A program made the translations under genes and the position numbers. The notes beneath the pieces were generated by a model. It searched no databases and had not been told where the DNA came from. It saw only the letters and a program-made list of their open reading frames with translations. DNA of 7,523 bases from assembly GCA_028870815.1 (NCBI GenBank), contig JAGWOU010000072.1, forward strand, positions 1 to 7,523, read 5' to 3'. The DNA is from Rhodospirillales bacterium (GTDB lineage: Bacteria; Pseudomonadota; Alphaproteobacteria; Acetobacterales; Acetobacteraceae). Shown here one piece after another: positions 6,034 through 7,523 of the stretch (its first letter is position 1; the number at the start of each line of letters is the position of its first letter).

Positions 6034-7092
6034 ATGCCGCGCAAGGGCCAGCGGCTGAAAACCCGGCGGCCGAACGCGGTCAAACCGGCCGGGCCGGGCA
6101 AGCGGACGGGCGATCCGCTGGGGCATCTGGAACTCATCGCCTTCATGGAAGCGCATTTTGAGTGGATGCTGGTGGCGGGATATTCGGCCGACACGGTGCG
6201 CGCCCGGCGCGTTGCCATCCGCCACTTTATCGCCTGGGCGGCGGAGCGGGGCCTGAGCCGCCCGACCGAGATCACCAAGCCGGTGCTGGAACGCTACCAG
6301 CGGCATCTGTTCTATTACCGCAAGCCGGATGGCAGGCCGCTGACCATTGGCTCGCAGCATTCCATGCTCACCCCGCTCAAAGGCTGGTTCCGCTGGATGG
6401 CGCGGGAGAATCACCTGCTGTTCAACCCGGCCTCGGAGCTGCAACTGCCGAAGCTGCCCCGGCATCTGCCGCGCTCGATCCTCTCCATCCAGGAGGTGGA
6501 GGCGATCCTGGCCGAGGCGGAACCCACGACGCCGCAAGGGGTGCGCGACCGCGCGTTGCTGGAGACCCTGTACTCGACCGGGCTGCGGCGGACCGAGGCG
6601 GCCAAGGTCAAGCTTTATGATCTCAATCTGGCGCGCGGCTTGCTGTTTGTGCGCGAGGGCAAGGGCGGACGGGACCGGGTGGTGCCGGTCGGCGAGCGGG
6701 CGCTGGCCTGGCTGGACCGTTACCTGGTCGAGGCCAGGCCCCAGCTGATCGCCGCTCCGCATGACGGGCTGTTCGTCACCGATTACGGCGAACCGGTCGG
6801 CCCCAATTATATCGCGGCCAGGGTCAAGCTCTATATGTACCATGCCGGCATCGCCAAACCGGGGGCGGCGCATCTGTTCCGCCATGCCATGGCCACGCAC
6901 ATGATGGAGGCCGGCGCCGACATCCGCGTGTTGCAGGCCCTGCTCGGCCATGCCCAGCTCAACACCACCGAAATCTACACCCATGTCTCCATCGAGCATC
7001 TGCGCGCCATCCATGCCGCGACACATCCAGCCAAGCTGACGCGCCCCAACGCCGAACCCCAGCCTACCGTGCCCCCGGCAGAGCCGGACTGA
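6034..7092 (+). CDS. Tyrosine recombinase (XerC/D-like integrase)
   Basis: This 352-residue enzyme would cut and rejoin DNA at specific sites through a phosphotyrosine intermediate. The N-terminal SAM-like core-binding domain spans about residues 31-125 (FMEAHFEWMLVAGYSADT...). The catalytic domain at about 148-325 has the full set: Arg185 in STGLRRTE, Lys210 in REGKGGRDR, His280 and Arg283 in HLFRHAMATHM, His306 in LLGHAQL, and nucleophile Tyr315 in TTEIYTHVS. A basic N-terminal extension (MPRKGQRLKTRRP) and a proline-rich tail flank the fold. ATG 6034 lies only 3 bases after the primase-ATPase stop and lacks a good ribosome binding site, so translation is probably coupled. Paired with the primase gene, it most likely mobilises the element or resolves its multimers. 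Activity is expected because no catalytic residue is missing; target site unknown. Confidence 0.95.
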   Translation: MPRKGQRLKTRRPNAVKPAGPGKRTGDPLGHLELIAFMEAHFEWMLVAGYSADTVRARRVAIRHFIAWAAERGLSRPTEITKPVLERYQRHLFYYRKPDGRPLTIGSQHSMLTPLKGWFRWMARENHLLFNPASELQLPKLPRHLPRSILSIQEVEAILAEAEPTTPQGVRDRALLETLYSTGLRRTEAAKVKLYDLNLARGLLFVREGKGGRDRVVPVGERALAWLDRYLVEARPQLIAAPHDGLFVTDYGEPVGPNYIAARVKLYMYHAGIAKPGAAHLFRHAMATHMMEAGADIRVLQALLGHAQLNTTEIYTHVSIEHLRAIHAATHPAKLTRPNAEPQPTVPPAEPD

Positions 7093-7234
7093 CCCCCCAC
7101 CGGCTAACATCCCTTCTTAGCCGCCTTGTCCGCCTGGGCGCCCCAGGCCGGGACAAAAACCATGCCCCTGGAAAATTTGCTTCCCAAAGCCGGCCGGTTC
7201 CCTGCTAGGATGCTCTCAACCCCTGGGAATCCCT
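7093..7234. other. Intergenic stretch containing the probable right end of the element
   Basis: Between the recombinase stop and the first Rhs-like codons I see no gene. The stretch contains the inverted repeat at 7126-7156 and the palindrome CCGGCCGG at 7190-7197. Base composition falls toward Rhs-like values from about 7200 onward. The right boundary of the G+C-rich element therefore probably lies in this interval. No duplicated attachment core shared with the left side could be confirmed by eye. Confidence 0.5.
7126..7156. repeat. Long imperfect inverted repeat downstream of the recombinase gene
   Basis: TTGTCC (7126-7131) plus GCCTGGG (7132-7138) pair with CCCAGGC (7142-7148) and GGACAA (7151-7156), across a CGC loop and a 2-base bulge: 13 pairs in total. 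The bases after it on the plus strand are A-rich, not T-rich, and no T tract follows on the minus strand, so it is not a standard factor-independent terminator. Its arms resemble in size the paired binding arms of a tyrosine-recombinase site, or it could end the recombinase transcript by folding alone. Confidence 0.6.
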
Positions 7235-7523
7235 ATGGAAAGTTGGCCCAACTACGACGGAGGTGCGACGGGAAAAAGATTCTACAGCTATGTCAATGGA
7301 GACCCAATCAACAACGTCGATCCGCTTGGGCTGTGGGAAGTCTCCGCTTACGCAGGAGATGGCGCGGCTGCAGAGATCAATTTTGGCTATAATAACGGCC
7401 AGTGGAACTTTGGAGCTTATGGGGGGGTTGGAGTAGGCGCGGGTGTAGACTACAATGGTTCCCCCGAAGCTGAGCAATGCCAGTCTCCAGGAATTCATGA
7501 ACTTGGAGTCCAGGCGCAAGCCG
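7235..7523 (+). CDS. Orphan Rhs C-terminal cassette (partial, runs off the window)
   Basis: The frame starting at ATG 7235 is open to the window edge (96 codons). It begins NYDGG-like and carries RFYSYVNGDPINNVDPLGL at about residues 15-33, the end of an Rhs core with the PxxxxDPxGL cleavage motif. By hand, bases 7280-7333 match 819-872 of the left rhs gene at about 41 of 54 positions. The sequence after DPLGL differs completely from the first tip: it is glycine-rich (FGYNNGQWNFGAYGGVGVG) and continues outside the window. Only about 33 residues of core precede it, with no YD repeats, as in displaced Rhs C-terminal cassettes that can replace the active tip by recombination. ATG 7235 has GGGAA 5 bases upstream, but whether it is translated is unknown. 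The frame extends back to 7121 without a stop. Confidence 0.8.
   Translation, partial: MESWPNYDGGATGKRFYSYVNGDPINNVDPLGLWEVSAYAGDGAAAEINFGYNNGQWNFGAYGGVGVGAGVDYNGSPEAEQCQSPGIHELGVQAQA

Larger units (their letters stand above)
1870..7235. mobile_element. Putative integrative element: toxin-antitoxin operon, primase-ATPase, tyrosine recombinase
   Basis: A G+C-rich block with its own integrase, replication-type protein, regulator and toxin-antitoxin module separates two pieces of an Rhs locus of lower G+C. All genes in the block fit a self-maintaining mobile element, and none fits the Rhs system. Ends are approximate, set by composition and by where Rhs homology stops and resumes (left somewhere in 1667-1882, right somewhere in 7093-7240). 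No terminal repeats or target duplication were confirmed by eye. It lacks recognisable capsid, conjugation or transposase genes. Confidence 0.55.

Noticed and set aside
6013..7110. Long minus-strand open frame of 365 codons
   Set aside because: It is a shadow of the recombinase gene in high-G+C DNA, rich in Arg, Gly and Gln with no domain sense. The opposite strand has a complete catalytic set.
6012..7126. 11-bp direct repeat CTTAGCCGCCT at 6012-6022 and 7116-7126 as possible attachment cores
   Set aside because: Several 11-bp repeats are expected by chance in a window of this length and G+C content, and the left copy lies inside the primase gene end, where it would not bound an element.
7126..7392. 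Plus-strand 88-codon frame over the right junction
   Set aside because: It covers the Rhs boundary in the wrong frame. The neighbouring frame gives clear Rhs homology (FYSYVNGDPINNVDPLGL).
1..7523. CRISPR array, tRNA or rRNA genes, transposase
   Set aside because: No regularly spaced identical repeats, no cloverleaf or rRNA-like segments, and no DDE or serine transposase motifs were seen on either strand.

Overview
The window looks like accessory DNA of a Gram-negative, probably proteobacterial, genome. No housekeeping gene is present, so I do not name a genus. An Rhs-family polymorphic-toxin locus of moderate G+C lies at both edges. Between its parts sits a clearly more G+C-rich block with the gene content of a small integrative element.

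Left part (1-1666). This is the 3' end of an rhs gene that starts outside the window. It has YD repeats, the Rhs-associated core ending in DPLGL, then a proline-rich variable C-terminal tip. A small mildly acidic ORF follows 14 bases later, in the position of a cognate immunity gene. Bases 1667-1882 hold no convincing gene but carry a degenerate 36-bp tandem repeat.

Middle part (about 1883-7092). On the minus strand a compact operon reads XRE-type regulator, small antitoxin, PemK/MazF-family toxin. A 178-bp divergent intergenic region with operator-like repeats separates it from two plus-strand genes. The first encodes a 1024-residue protein fusing a CHC2 zinc finger, a Toprim domain, a P-loop ATPase and a C-terminal winged-helix-like segment. 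Three bases after its stop comes a tyrosine recombinase with a complete catalytic set. An 11-bp-period, iteron-like and hairpin-forming array lies inside the 3' end of the primase gene. A long inverted repeat follows the recombinase gene. Together these suggest an integrating and possibly self-replicating element stabilised by a toxin-antitoxin module.

Right part (about 7235-7523). A reading frame open to the window edge begins with a second copy of the Rhs core boundary (ending in PINNVDPLGL). A different glycine-rich C-terminal sequence follows. This looks like an orphan Rhs C-terminal cassette, so the G+C-rich element appears to sit between two alternative toxin tips of one Rhs locus.
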